Shown here piece by piece: positions 23,801 through 38,800 of a stretch of DNA of 64,000 nucleotides. Origin of the DNA: Atherix ibis (lineage: Eukaryota; Arthropoda; Insecta; Diptera; Athericidae). A program made the position numbers and the translations under genes. Numbering within the stretch: the stretch's first letter is position 1; each line of letters opens with the position of its first letter. Below the pieces are notes generated by a model, which saw only the letters and a program-made list of their open reading frames with translations, was not told where the DNA came from and ran no database searches. The stretch covers positions 57,735,920 through 57,799,919 of the forward strand of contig OY282606.1 of NCBI GenBank assembly GCA_958298945.1, given 5' to 3'.

Positions 23801-26800
23801 ATTTCTGTTTTCAACAAGAAGGTGCTCCACAATACACAGCTCGAACCACATTCAATTTTTCAAGCAGTTGTTTTCTGGTCGTTTGATATAAAAAATGGTA
23901 AGTTTGACTGCTCTCCGCGTTCGCATGATTTGACGCCGCCGGTCCTTTTGCCATGTTACATTATAAGTCATTCAACCACTGAATTACACTATAAAAGAAG
24001 GTGAAAAATTTGTATAAACTTTTCTGGCTCGATGAATACGTTTATATGCAAAACTGCTGTATATAGCATAACAATCTGAAAACGCACAAGTAACTATGGA
24101 TTAGCCATTGTATCCGCGGAAATGACAGCCTGGTGTGCATATTGGTCTGAAGGTGTCATTGGCCCATATTTCTTTGTACGGTCGATTCTGGACTATATGT
24201 TGTTTCAACAAGACGGTCCCACAAGAGACGACACGACAAATTTTGACTTTTGTCGTGTTGTCTCTTGTGGCACCGTCTTGTTGCCGGTAAACAATACCGA
24301 TTAATATCAAAATGATTTAAATGAGAAACATTTTGAGATTATCTCACCGTCTTATTGCGCGAAACTTTACAAATGGAAACTATTTTGTGATAAGTAAAAT
24401 CATAATATTTTCTACTTTATTTTGTTTTGGCAAAATGTTTCTCATTTAAATCATTTGAGATTATCTCACAAATTTTGTTGTGTAAACAAATAAATTATTT
24501 TTGAAACAATACCGATTAATATCTGATAAACGTTACTTGTTGATGTATTTTATAAAAGTTGACCATAAATATAACTTATCTAGAGAATGTTGTATTTTGT
24601 TTTTATTAGCTTTTATTTATTTTATTAAAAAATTAATTAATACATATTATTGCAGCCATGTCTAATATAACCGTAACAAAGAGGTCTCATATTTGTGTTG
24701 GTTTAATGTTGTTTATGTTTTATTTTGAATAATCTTAACTTAATAGTATTGGAATTGAGAATTTAATTTAGTGTTAAATTATTAATAATTCAATCTTAAC
24801 GCGATAACGGGAATAATATATAAAAAATATAATGGCTTTTATAAATCTGGAGCGGAAAAAGTCTATAATATGAGAAACTGCATTTATTAAAACCTTTAAA
24901 TAAACATTATTTATTAAAAAATAAATAAATATGTTTATTTAAATATATAAAGTGATTCGTCTATGATTCTAATTTTTAACATATTCAAAAAATGTACTAG
25001 CCTGAAATCTTCGTATGTATTTTAATCTAGAGCTAAATTCAAATAAAAATTATTTGTATAAACTATCAATAGAATTTATAACAAAATTCACTAGTGAATT
25101 CTTGTTGTTGTATAATTTAAGTGTATTCCTAATCTAAACAGTATAAATTCAATTATTTCTTATCTGATAAGCGTCTTAAAAGATTAGTTTTTCTAAGAAT
25201 CCTTGTGCGAAGAGAAATATTTGTAACATAAACATTCGTAAAACTGCCGACTTTATCACTTCTGACCGATTTTATTTATAGAATATACTATAAGACAAAA
25301 TATAAAGTTCCTTTGTATATAAAATAAAATTTGTCGATGACCTTTAAACATTGATAATATTATTTTAATGAATTGGAGAGAAATGGCGTTATACTTTAGT
25401 TATTAATCGGCTTGCTAAATTTATTTTTTAGTCCAATGCAGCCATTATATTACAGCCTGAATCTTACAAATTATTTATCTTTCGAATAACAATCCTAATC
25501 GAAAAGATTAATTCTTGATCTATCATATTCCATTCACCTATTGTAAAAATTTCAGCTTCAGTAAAATATGTATTTCTACTGTAATACTAATGAATAACCA
25601 ATTTTAAATTATAAAAAAGCCATCTATGGGTGATTGATCTACAAAATTATTTACTCTATAAAATTTAAAGTTGTAAACATTTTGCATTAAAATACATACG
25701 GCAACATTAATTGATTTATCAAAAAATTATTTGATTAAATTTTTTAAAGGAAAAGTGAATTTTTTATGTCTGTATGATAAATTCTATCAATATATTAGAA
25801 TATATTGGCTTAACGAGCAGTATATCCAAAAGACATTTTATAAAATTATTATAAGAAGTAAACAAATTTGATGATAACTCGTGATAATTTGTCACATCAT
25901 ATTTATTATTGACAAACAAAATTAACATGGAAATAATTAAAATTTAACATGAAATTATACAAATTCTAATTTGAAATACGAAATTAATTAGATCGGCATT
26001 ATCACTAATAACAATTTGAAGATAAAATTTTCAAATGACAAACTGATCATTAATATGGTTTGTTTTATTTTTAAGTTGATGAAATAGTCTTTAAAATATT
26101 TGGTTGTATGTTAAAAACTAAAAAAATATTTGCAAAGAGGAATTATTGCTTCTTGAAAAATTTCACAGCGTTGAGGGTATTAAAAAAAGTTATAATCAAA
26201 TAATTTGAATTTATTTATTTTTAAACTACAAAATTGAAAATAACATATGATGTCCATTATAAAAGCTAATTTTTTAGCAACTTTTAAACTTTTCTACCAT
26301 TTGAGGAACCCATATGTCGAGCTTTGAGATTAAACCTAGCCGTTTCAAATGATCATGAACGGTCGAATTCGATAAATTTAATGTCTCAGCCGGATCGAAA
26401 ATTTTCGAATTCGATAAATCGAAAACGGTCGAATTCGATAAATTGCCGGATCGAAATTTTGCAAATCAGTTTTGGCACTGGCGCTCACTTAACAATTTTT
26501 TTCTTGCTTGAACAGCATTTTTTTAAATGCTGTTTTTCACTTTCCATATTTAAAAGGGTATCAACCAAAAACTACTGTACTGAATCAATTAAATTTTTTC
26601 ACAAGCAAGCCTTGCTATATCAGCTGTCAAAATACATATGATTATGCGGCTTAAGTGTGAAGTTAGTTATGAAAAAATACAATTAAGTCCTCTGTTGGGA
26701 AACAACGAAATTACTTTCTTGACAATCTAATATATTGGGTGTTTGGTTTAAAAACAGCTAAACTTTAACGATTTATAAATTGAAATTCATTTTAAATTGT

Positions 26801-29800
26801 AGTACTTGAGAACAAGATTATTATCGACTAATATTGCTCCACTTTTAATACAAAATCATTTATTATAAAACAGAATTCTCCGAATGGTTTGTTATAAACT
26901 AATTTCCATCTTGTAATTTAGCTCTTCAAATTATTTCAAATAAATTTGCTTGATAAAAATACTAATCCCGAAATTGATATAAATTTAAAGAAAAATATTT
27001 GGGAGCTCTGCACAATTAAAATCATTTATTAAAAAATATTTTTATTTTTTATATTTTTCGTTTTATCAAACAAGATTTTATTAATCTGATAATAAAATGT
27101 CCGAAAAAGTCATTTGATTTAAATATTTTTTTTTTAAATAAAATTATAATTTATATTTGACTATATTTGATCACGTGCAATTAATATTAAAAAAAAATTC
27201 ATTTCGCTTTTATTTTATATATTCATAAATGTTATGTTATCATTTTTGCGGTCTCAGCAATTCATAGTTAGCTTTCTTCTTTTTTTTTGGTCTTCACGTA
27301 TGTTAAATGTTGAACGTTATATAAAATGTTAAACTCTTATCATAATCATGTGCATACATATACATGACCGGCATACGTATACATGTATGTTAATCAACTT
27401 ATTCAGAAAAAACGAACGAAAGTGTTTGGATGATAGCCAAGCCCACATTGCAAATATGCGAATATGCTATGATGAGTAATAGCGGAAACAGTAGTAAGGC
27501 AGATCGGAAAACGATTGTTTCAACATTGAAAAACCTATAGTAGTAGGCCAGGTGCCATAGCAGATGAATTAAGACGTTTCATAAATTATTGCTTTTATTA
27601 TGTACTTGTATTAAGCTTATTTCATTTTAATCCATATGTATATGTACTTGTTCATAATTATGCATTTGTGAATGCAAAGAAACTTTCTCAAATTGATCTA
27701 TGAGAGTTATGTATAAAGAAAAAATCGAATAATTTTGTATATTTTTCTATTATGATAACCTCCAGTATTCATGAAATTGATCGTCGTATAAATAATGTCG
27801 AAGTAATTAGTAAAAGTAATGTTTACAATATTTATTATATAGAATTGTTACGATCTTACAAAGATTCAATGGATAGAGTAAAATACTGTTTTTGTTTATT
27901 TAGGATTTTCTTTATTTGGTAAAATTATATTTCACAAATAGTTCACAAGTGTTTGGTCTGGTTCAGGACTTTCGAATTCTACTTGAATCTGCTCGCTGTT
28001 TTTGCACTTCACACTACGATATATGGGGTGCGCCATCTAAATGTGGTCGATGGTCGCGGATTGTCTGTTTCCAATAATCTTTGGGTTAACTGCACAAAGT
28101 AGTTCCACTGATGTTTAGTTGCTGAGACCGGCGGCGGTACGAGACAGAAGGATTCTCTGCAACATTCCGTTGAACAGCTTCAATATTTTCATTTGATCGT
28201 CGAGGACGTGGTCGATTTGAATGTGGACGGTCCGCTACAGACCCTTGATTCTCGAAATTCGAAGTTAAGCGACGAATAGTGTCACTTGTAGGCGCAGAAC
28301 GACCGCGATACCTTTGACGATACGCACGCTGTGTTGCAACAACTGAACGATTACATTTAATGAACATTGTCACTATTTCCGCGCGTTCTTTGGGCGTGAA
28401 TCGATTCATGGTTAAAATTGTAATGCAATAACCTTTCCGAAATGTGTTCGACTATGTCAATCGGTTTAAATCTGTCAAAGTTATTCAATATTTCCATCGA
28501 CCACATGTAGATGGCGCACCCGTTATTTCTCTTATGCGTCGTTCGCTCTATTACCGACTTCGGCAACTCGTTCGCTTTAATACTTCCTGAACTTTAAGCA
28601 GTCGTTCCTTAATCAGTGTCCAGATTAAACTCCTCGAATTTATTCGTCGTTCGCTCTATTAATACCCGCCTTCAACAAGTCGTTCACGAATCGCGGTTCA
28701 GACTAAACTCTCCGATTTTATTAAAACTCTCCGCTCTAATACTTTCTGAACTTTAACCACTCGTTCCTTAATCTGTGTCCAGATTAAACTCCTCGAATTT
28801 ATTCGTCGTTCGCTCTATTAGATGCGTATTTGAATATAATTCAAATTATAATAGAATCATTTTTGTATTTAACTGGTTTTAGTTTTTATAATTCTCAGCA
28901 GAGCCCATCTATAATTTTTTCGATTTCTACTGTAAAGTCGTCTATAATCCTTTACGTAATTATTTGTAGTTGGAGGCAAGTGCTTTTTATAAGCAATAAA
29001 TACTGAACTTTTATTTAAGAGAATTAAATAAAGTAGATAATTTGTTAAAAACAAGTGTCCTTTTGTTAAGGCGAAAAATAATTGATTTGCGACTATTTCC
29101 ACTTAGAATATCCTATCTCCAAATAACATTTATTCTCATGACGCTTAGAATTTACGTTCCAATACAAATGTTAGTTGAAATAAAAAAGAAATTGATAACA
29201 ATTTTCCTACTTAACTGGGAGAATATACTGCACTCGACTGGTCCTTACCAAAATCATCAATGGTTATTATTGATTGTTAGAATAAAATCTTATGTAAACT
29301 TTTGTATTTTATTTTGAAACTGCTATTCGGTTGGCTGCATTGTCTCGTCATATTCCAATAGACGAACAGTTTTTAATATTTTTTTTCAGCATTCTCTGAA
29401 AATATCAATGCTTAATTTGCTGTAGTTAAAAATTTTTTAGTCAGAATTTGTACTTTTCTACACTAAAAAAACTTTTTTAGATTTCCTTAAAGGACGACTT
29501 CAATTAAAAACTGGGACAATTGTAATTATTTAATTTTCAACACCCAAAATCTGGACTTCTCAAATTCTTTAATTTTTAAATATAGTACTTTTTATTAATA
29601 TTGAATCATTTCAACGTTAAAATATTTGATAGGACAATATTTATACATCTTATCAATGCAAGATTTTCACGCTTATTAACTTTTGAATCTGTAAAAAGCT
29701 CAATAAATAGGAGCCATGCAGTAATACATAGCGGACATTTTCTTACCGCAGAAATTAAAGGTCACACCATCAAATATAAAGGAAATAAATATAAAATATA

Positions 29801-32800
29801 CAGTAATAGCGTAGACATATTATATTTCAATACAAGTCATGAGGTAGACATTTTTATATAAATCACTTGTGCTAAAGAAATTATGAATATTTTTGTAATG
29901 TTTTGGTACATCGAAATTGTGGTGCGTATTAGAAAGAATAACGAGAGAGATATCGGCGCACTTTGCTCTTAAATAGCTGTTGATTGTAATGATTTGTAAA
30001 ACCCAAGTGAAACAGCAATCCATATTCGGACTGAACGATTTAACAATGAAACTATATTTTACAGTAGGTTCGAAAAGAGTATTCAGGGTAAACTGTTTTG
30101 TATTTTTGGCGAAACGGGTTTACGGTGAAATAATTGTAGGGGTGGCATACAACTAACCAATTCACTGCATCAATGTTTATGGAAAATACGATAAAATAAG
30201 GAAAGACAGGTGACACTACGTCGGTGTTCCAGGGAGTGAAATGACTCTGTAATATGTTTGTCTCGTATTAATTTTATCGTTTGTTATAATCCACAAGATA
30301 TTTTTTGATAACCGCACTAATTACTGGTGACAAATTCAGATAGCTACTAAAGACAAATACGTGTATGGGTTCCATTTCTAGTTATACTTTATATTATCAC
30401 AAAGACTTCTGAAATATTCAACTTGACAATCTCGGCTTAACATTAATTTAGGTAAATTGTACAATTTTCAAGTGTTTTAGTTTTTTAATAATTCAAAAAT
30501 ATGTGGTAAGGCCTATTTAAAACATGTTAAAAGGGGAAAATAACGTCGTCGATTGCTTCTTACAAATAACGTCGTCGATTAAATTAACTAAGAATTATTT
30601 GATTTGCATCAAATAATTCTTTATATATTTTTGTAGAGCTATAGTAACTAATACATTTAACATTGTCTTAAATTCAAGCAAATAATAGCAAAATACCACT
30701 TTCTTGCTATTAATGCGAATACTTACGAGTGTACACAGTTAAACCTTCACTATACCGTATTTACTATATGAAATGTTATCATTAATATATTATCAGTGAT
30801 ATATTATAACTGTCACGACGCTATAAAAACATATTCCTGCAAGCACTTTTAGTTATCAAAAATTGGTAGAGTAATTTTTACTATATTCGTAAAAATTTAT
30901 CATTGAACTTGATATAAATAGTTTGGATTACTTTAGATAAATTTATGATTTATATAAGACTTTATTATCCTTTAAGACTTCGCAGTGTTACAAACGATGA
31001 ATATTTAAAAGTACTCCACAGAGTTTGTTGAAAATAGTCTATCAAATAAATTGTACCTATCAAACCTTAAAAACGAAATCAATATACAATTCTAAACAAC
31101 TTTTTATTGGTAGACATTTAACTATTGAATGATAGCAGGATAACTTAATTTTACAAAATAAAAACTTCTATGGCAAAACTACCAAGTGTTTAATAAATAG
31201 AAATGTATTATGCATATCGAATAGGTATTTGTTTATGCACCTTTCTTAAATCTGGATTACAGTTAGAAAATGGTCAATATTTATAGTGAATCCTTGCGCA
31301 TTTTTACCATATAAGAATGTGGAAATTTAAACGAATTGTTAATAATCGATAAACAAAGAATGCATAAGGAGTAAATAGATTTAACCGCTGAACTTTTTTT
31401 TAATAATAATATCTTGTAGCTTTTAAATTCCAAGAAAATGATTAAGAAAAATTGGACACTTCTAAAGATTTCAAATTTTATAAATTCATGGAATCTAGTA
31501 CATTCAGATGATTCTATAGTCGGTGTTTTTTCATATTAAATTAAATTCATTAATCTAGACTTTTTACTTAACGATTATGGTAATGTTCAAATTAAATATT
31601 TTTGTTTTGTTTTATTGATAGCAATGCAAAAGGTTGTGGAGCTGTTCAACATTGTATTCAAACTGTTTGGGAAATGCATGATGTTCCAGAAGACAATGAT
31701 TCCATATGCCAAATTTGCCTCGATATGGTGAAGCAAGCCCGTGACCAATTGGAGAGTAATCAAACACAAGATGACATCAGGGAAGTGTTTGAGGGATCCT
31801 GCAAATTGATTCCTTTAAAGCCATTTCAAAAAGAATGCATAAAATTAGCGGATAACTTTATCCCCGAATTAATTGAAGCATTGGCATCACAAATGAATCC
31901 ACAGGTAAGGCTGTAGTAGTAGTTTTTTTTATTAAAATGTTTGATAAATGCAAATGTTTAGGTTGTGTGTTCGGTTGCTGGACTCTGCAATAATGCTGCT
32001 ATAGATAAGATGCTCTCGGAAATTGAATCCATGCCCGCTGAAGTAATAAACACAAATACCAAACCAACAGAGAAAACTGAATCGGTACCGTACGAAATAG
32101 AAGAGAGTACTGCGAAACCAAATATTTTAACGTGTGAAAATTGTAATGAAGTTGCCACAATTATTGCCAACAAGTTCCATTCAGCAAATAGAGATGATAT
32201 TTTAGAGAATTTGCTGTCTCTTTGTGGTAAAACTTCGTCATTTTCGGACGCATGTGCCAATATTATATTGACATACTTTAACGAACTTTACGATGCTGTG
32301 AAATCAACATTGGACCCTGAAAGTATCTGTCATATGTCAGGTACCTGTGCATCAAAGTACCATCAACATCCGGAGAAATCTGTGGAAATACATCTGTTAT
32401 CTGGTGTTGGTGTAGTACCAGTCGGTGACGACGTTCCTTGTAAATTATGCGAACAGCTCGTAAAGCATTTAAGCGAAGTACTAATCGCAAATACTACCGA
32501 AGCCGAATTTAAAACTGTTCTGCAAGGCTTATGCAAGCAAACAAAAGGTTTCCAACAAGAATGTTTAAGCATTGTTGACCAATACTATGATGTCATTTAT
32601 CAAGCACTTGTCAATAATCTAGACCCGAATGGTATTTGCTTTTTAATTGGAATTTGTCAAAAGGGCATATCAGATACTGTAGATAGTTCCCCATCAATGG
32701 TACTGCTACCAACTCTGAAGCCACAAAGGATCAATGTTACAATCACAAAAAAGAATGGGGAACGAAAGCTTTTAGGAGTACATGAACCAAAGTATACTCA

Positions 32801-35800
32801 AAAAGAGATTATCGATATGCAACTGCCCATTGATAAATTAATGGGAGCACAAAATTCGTTCGCTCTTATTGAAAATGGTCAGCTTTGTACACTGTGCGAA
32901 TATGTTTTGCATTTTGCCCAGGAAGCCTTGTCAATGCCCTCTAACGAAGTAAGTATCATTAATTTAATACGGTTACATTTTTTAATTTAATTAGATATAT
33001 TTGATATTCTACATTTTCTTCTTCATTTTTCATCTAATTAAAGGACAAAATTAAAGAAGCTGTGGAACATGTCTGCGATAAATTTCCAACAACAATCAAG
33101 GGTGAATGTCATGATTTCATAGTAGTATATGGTGATGCCATTATTGCTTTACTAGTTCAAAGTATAGATCCCATAGAGGTTTGTATATTTTGTTTTAATT
33201 CAAAAAATAAATATTTCATTATATTGTTTTCACTAGATTTGTCCTATGCTGAAATTCTGCCCGAAAGCCGTTCAAGATATGGAAGTTTTTGCACCACAAC
33301 CTATAGAGGTTTCCATTAATGCTAAACCCATCAATAATGACAAGCCGACCTGTCCTCTTTGCTTATTTGCAGTGATGCAACTTCAACAAATGATTGAATC
33401 AAATAAAACAAAGGTAAAATAAATGAGAAATAATATTATAATTCTCAGAGGAACAGGTGGTAGAGTTATTGCAGTTTGGCTTAAGGTTCATTTAGTTCCT
33501 TATAATAATATTTTTCATAGCATTTAGGCTGATAAGAAAATAAATGGAATTCGCTTTTAGAATGTTGTAATGACCAAAAAAAAGGCATTCTATGAATTTA
33601 AATTAAAAATACGAGATTCGATATGATCAAAAAAAGACATTCTATCAATTTAAATTCTAAGAAAATAAATTTCAAGAAAAAGCGAGAAGTTCGTGAAATG
33701 CCGGTCGATCATAGCAAAAATAAGACTTATTTTATTTTTAATATATTTTAAATAGAAACAATATTTAAATATAATTGGAGAATATTAAAACACAAGATGA
33801 TATTAAGCATGTTTTAACTATTGAGAACAAATGTTTACTCGGTTGTATAATTCTACAATTATAACGATAAAGTGGTCATTTCATTTAATGATCTATAAAT
33901 CATTAATAGTTTAGGATAACGATAAAGTCGTCATTTCTAAAATATTACAGTTACTTTTGATAGGACCATCTAATTTATGAGGACGGAGAGTGAATGTTGT
34001 CCTCTGAACATATTTTATCGATTTTTTTTCTGAGTTAAATTCATATTTCTGATATCTGCGTGTATACAAAATGTTAAGTAAATTCCTATCCGCTTTTGCT
34101 TTTATGTTTTGTGAGCATTATAAGTGTACATTTTGCAATGTCTTTTCGTATATTATGACTTTTGTTTGGGATGTTAAATCTTTTGTGGTAAATGCTCTTG
34201 ATATTCTTGTAACCTTTTTCTTTTTCAAAAGTTCATATTACTGCATGAAATTTTATTAATTGAACATGAAAAAGGTCTCTAATAAAATAATCTCAAAAAG
34301 GATTGTCTTCTTTCGACTCTTTGCAGTGATTAACTCCTCGTAAGTTTGTACCACTTTAAAATTATAGATTTTTCACGGCAAGATTCGGCGAATACTAAAA
34401 ACTTGTATATTTCGAGGAACCGTATGATGTAATTGGCGCTCTAAGTATTTTTAATACTTGAAAATTACTCCCAGATTAATAGGCTTAATCATCAATCACT
34501 CAAGAGCTAATTAACATTTAAAATCGAAATTTGGTAGTGAAGTACACATAAAAATTCCCTCTTATTCAACTTATTCAAAACATGATTTTTGTACTAACTT
34601 TACAATTTCAATGTGCAATTGCCCAGTAGTTATCGTGTTTTATTTTCCTTTTCTGATTTGATTGACAACCATTTATATTACTGAAAGTGCTAAATGAATT
34701 ATAAATTAATTTAATGATTTACATACATTAGTTGGACATTTGTTCTGGATTTTCAAATTACAAAAAATGCATATTAATTCAAGCATGTTTTTTTCATGCT
34801 ATGTTTATTTTAAACAAACCAAGTAATTATTATATTATCATATAATACAGGAATGTGGACTAGTGTTGAATTTCGCCTAATTTGGGGTTTTTGGGAAATG
34901 AGTATGCGGATAAGGACGTACGGGAAACTCAGTGCCCATAATAGTCGTTTATTTGCCTTACGTGCTGATAAAAGTGCCAATTAACATCTTTATCCCCTCG
35001 TAGAGAAACAGACTGAACACTGAACAATGCTTTCTTATCAAGTCATTGTCCTACTACCAACAAACTAGTCTACTCAACATCCTTACCAAAGTTTTCGGCG
35101 CGAAAGCTGCTCAGACTTTGATTTGGACATTGTGCTCTTACCCACAATTCCCTTTTTGGAAGTGTTGCTACTGCCAATCCTGCAGCGTTAAGGTTACAAT
35201 CGTTTTCATACTAAGCGAATGTTAACTAACCCAGAATTACTTGCCGAATAGGGTTACTTTCATTTGGACCTCCAAATTCTATTTGACTAAGTAACACTTG
35301 CAATTGTCGTAAGAACAAAAGGGTTTTTTTTTCACCCCACTGTTCATATACAATTTTTCTTTAATTTACTAAAAATTTATATAAAAATGTTTTTTTTTCT
35401 CGAAAAATAATATCTTTTTGATTTGTTCTAGGAAAATGTTAAACATGCACTTGAAAATTTGTGTACACGTTTGCCGAAAAAAATGCAACTTGAGTGTACC
35501 GATTTTGTTGAGACGTATGCGTCGGAGTTGATTGAAAAATTAATAAACGATTTTACACCTCAGGATATATGCGAATCTCTTCAATTGTGCTCTAATAAAC
35601 AACACGATGTAATTGGACTGCGCGTCCATTTCGACAATGATGCTGAGAGTTCGTCATCGGAATCTTGTAAGTTGGAGAATAAATTTTAAATTATTTTATG
35701 AAAAGTGTTTATTTTCATTTGGTTTCGGTTTTTTTTTAAAGAATGTATTTTTAATTTTATGGTTGCTTAGTGCTGTAGCACACTGTTTTGAAATAGTTTT

Positions 35801-38800
35801 GTTGCTGAAATAGTAATGCATGCATTTTAAATAATGTCAACAAAAAAAGAAAATTGCTTTTTTTTTTGTTTAATTTGTTATTATTATTATTGTTATAATT
35901 ATTTCTGTATGAAATCATATTTGAACATACTTTGTTTCCATAAATCAGTATAGATACTACTGCTATCAAGAGATAACTTACGTATAAAGTAATTCAATTT
36001 TAGCTTAATATTTTAAGATATACCACATTGATCCAAATTATTTCCAAAGAACTTATATCTTTATTTATTTTATTTTATTGCCAAGTAAACTTTCTGTGAT
36101 TGTTGATTGAAAACTTCTTCGGCTGTGTCAGTCACGGCTGATGAAATTTTCTATTACATTTAAACACATTTATTAACCTAGTTTTGCAATTATTTTACGA
36201 ATAGTCTTTTTCCTTCATCAATATTTCCTTAATAGATTTTAGGTAATCATAAATAAAATCGGCATAAGTTACAAAAATGAGGCAGTTATTGAGCGTTTGT
36301 TGATAAGTTTCTATTACTTAATTTTTTTATAATGCTTTTTAAGGAAAAGTTAGTGCGTTTGCAAGATTATTGAGACGTTATCTTTTACGGATCAAAAATG
36401 GCGCAGAAAATAAAATTAAACTAAAGTTAAGTTACTCTATATTTTTGGCAGTACAAACAAAACAAAAGTGTGTATTGTGTGTATCTACTACTTTAAAAGA
36501 AAAATATACTTAACTTTTATTCTGCTAACACACTCTACTACATCAATTCTTTTATTGGTCCAAGACGAGAAGATCAAAACATCTAGAGTTATGCTCTCGC
36601 ATGCCATACAATATTACGTAACCCTTCAATAATATTTGGTCGTCATAGCATGTTTAATAGGTCACTATTTGCTTCTTTAAATAAGTGTGTATGTTGAAGA
36701 ATTCAGAAAATTGATTCATAGTTACTTATAAATTTATTAATATAACATAAGGTATTTGGAAAATATTTGTTGAAATAATTGTACAATATTTTTGTTTAAA
36801 AATGTTCCATACTGATCTAAAATAATAACAGAAACTACCTGGTGCTCTGAAAAGCTATCGGCCTAAATTGTATGTGGCAAAGATATATTTTTTATTTAAA
36901 GTTGGTATATCTGTATTAAGTATTAATATGAAATTATACAATTAATTTATTGGTTATTATTATAATTGGTCTAAAAGTCGTTCGTTCCAGATGTGTTATT
37001 TTCAAAATGAGAACACTGAATAGCATAAGTTAATAATCTTATTAACATTAATGTGAATTTTTTGACCTCATATCAAAAAAAGTTGAGCTGCTGATTTCAA
37101 TTAAAAATAAAAAATAAAAATGAGAAAACCTAAGATATCATTGCTAAAAGCATTCGCGATGATATTTTTGATGATAAATTAATCAATTTGCGTGAAATTG
37201 TTCAGAGTTTAATGTGAATAATTTTTGCTTAAAGCGTTCTACACTACTTAGATGGGAATTTAATATAAAAATAATTTTTTTTCAAGATTTTTTGACAGCG
37301 GATTATAAGTTTATTGCCGTAAAAATATCCATGCAGTGTAGAAGGTTTTTTTTTGTTCAGAATAAAAAACTTAACTTTGCATCTCAAAGTTATTTGAATT
37401 CATTACTCTACAAAAGAGTTTTCAAAATAGTGGGCAGAAGCCGATTATTCATTCTCAACTATTCACAAGGAATTGTATAAGAAAATAAAATAAAATTCGT
37501 TATCATAAAATTATTCTTTAATATTACCGAAAACTTTTCAGAATATCCTCGTATAATTCGTAGTTTTACTATTTCATGATAATCGTCAGCGAGCTGCTAT
37601 AGTTTTACTTTCCTTCAATAAAATTATTCTTATGCACAAGAGCTTTAACAAACTGCTTAGAGAACAATTTTTCATATTTAATATAGTGATTTTTTGTATT
37701 AATGTTTGCCAACTCAAGATATTTTTTTTTCCGAAAAATTGGAACTCTTTGGATTCTGCTATTCTGATATTTTTATCAAAACGCAATTTACTTTCAGAGG
37801 TGGCGCTTTTTTGTCTTCAAAAAATTTTCCATAATTTAGAATTCATTCTTGTCATGACGAATTTAATATTTAATTAATCATATGAGTAGTGTGTCTGGTG
37901 GTGCGTGTTGTTTTGTTTTTTATTTTAATATTATTATTATTTTTGTATCATATTGCAGTAACTGATAATATTGACAAAGACAAAAATGACGAAACAAATG
38001 AAAAATCAATTTATTGTAAAAAATGCCAAAAAGTTGCTGCTTCCATTTTAAAAAGAATTGTTAACAAACAATCGAATGTAAGTAATATACTTTCTAACTG
38101 ATTACTAATTGTGTAAAATTGTTAAAATTAACTGTTCGATGCTTTCTTTATGATTTTGTTTTTGTGTGTATATGCGTGTCTTTTGTTTAATTTTAGGAGC
38201 AAATTTTGTACGCATTATCACATGCTTGCGATTCAGTTGGCATAATTTACAAAAATAAATGCAGAAAATACATTAGCACACATAAGTCAATAATTGTAGA
38301 ATATATTAAAAGTGGAATGAGTGCTAAACAAATTTGTAATCATCTGGGTGCATGTTTTACGGAACATGAGGAGTGTGAGTTGGAAATTTATATTTGTACC
38401 TGAACGAACAATTTAATATTTTTCCTAAGAATTATGCTTATTTGTAATTTAACTAATTGTTTTGGTTCTATTTTCTGCTTTCAGTTCACCACCCACCACC
38501 GCCGCCACCACCGCTGTGTAAGCTGTGCCAGAAATTTTTTGAATCCGTTTTAAAATTAGTCACTAATAAAAACAAAGTAAGTTATCAAGTATACATTTTT
38601 AAAAAGAATGTAGTTATTAATATTTGGAGTTTTTTTGTGTGTAATGCAATTAATAGGAAGAAATAGAACATGCAATAGAAGAAGAATGTAATCGGACAAC
38701 TCCTGCATTCCGTAAACAATGTAAAATGATTATGACGAAATATGCCGATAAAGTAATTGAATCCATTCTAAAAGGCGTGCCAATTAAAGATATTTGTATA

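Noticed and set aside
26324..26641. 105-codon plus-strand open frame with repeated SNSIN
   Set aside because: Antisense reading of the rearranged mariner fragment. The repeat comes from the triplicated TCGAATTCGATAAAT motif.
28571..28830. CRISPR-like array
   Set aside because: Units are ~77 bp and imperfect, with no separate conserved repeat and unique spacer, and the DNA is from an animal genome.
37214..37480. 88-codon open frame in Sap-r intron 7
   Set aside because: No cysteine pattern of saposins and no other motif; consistent with chance.
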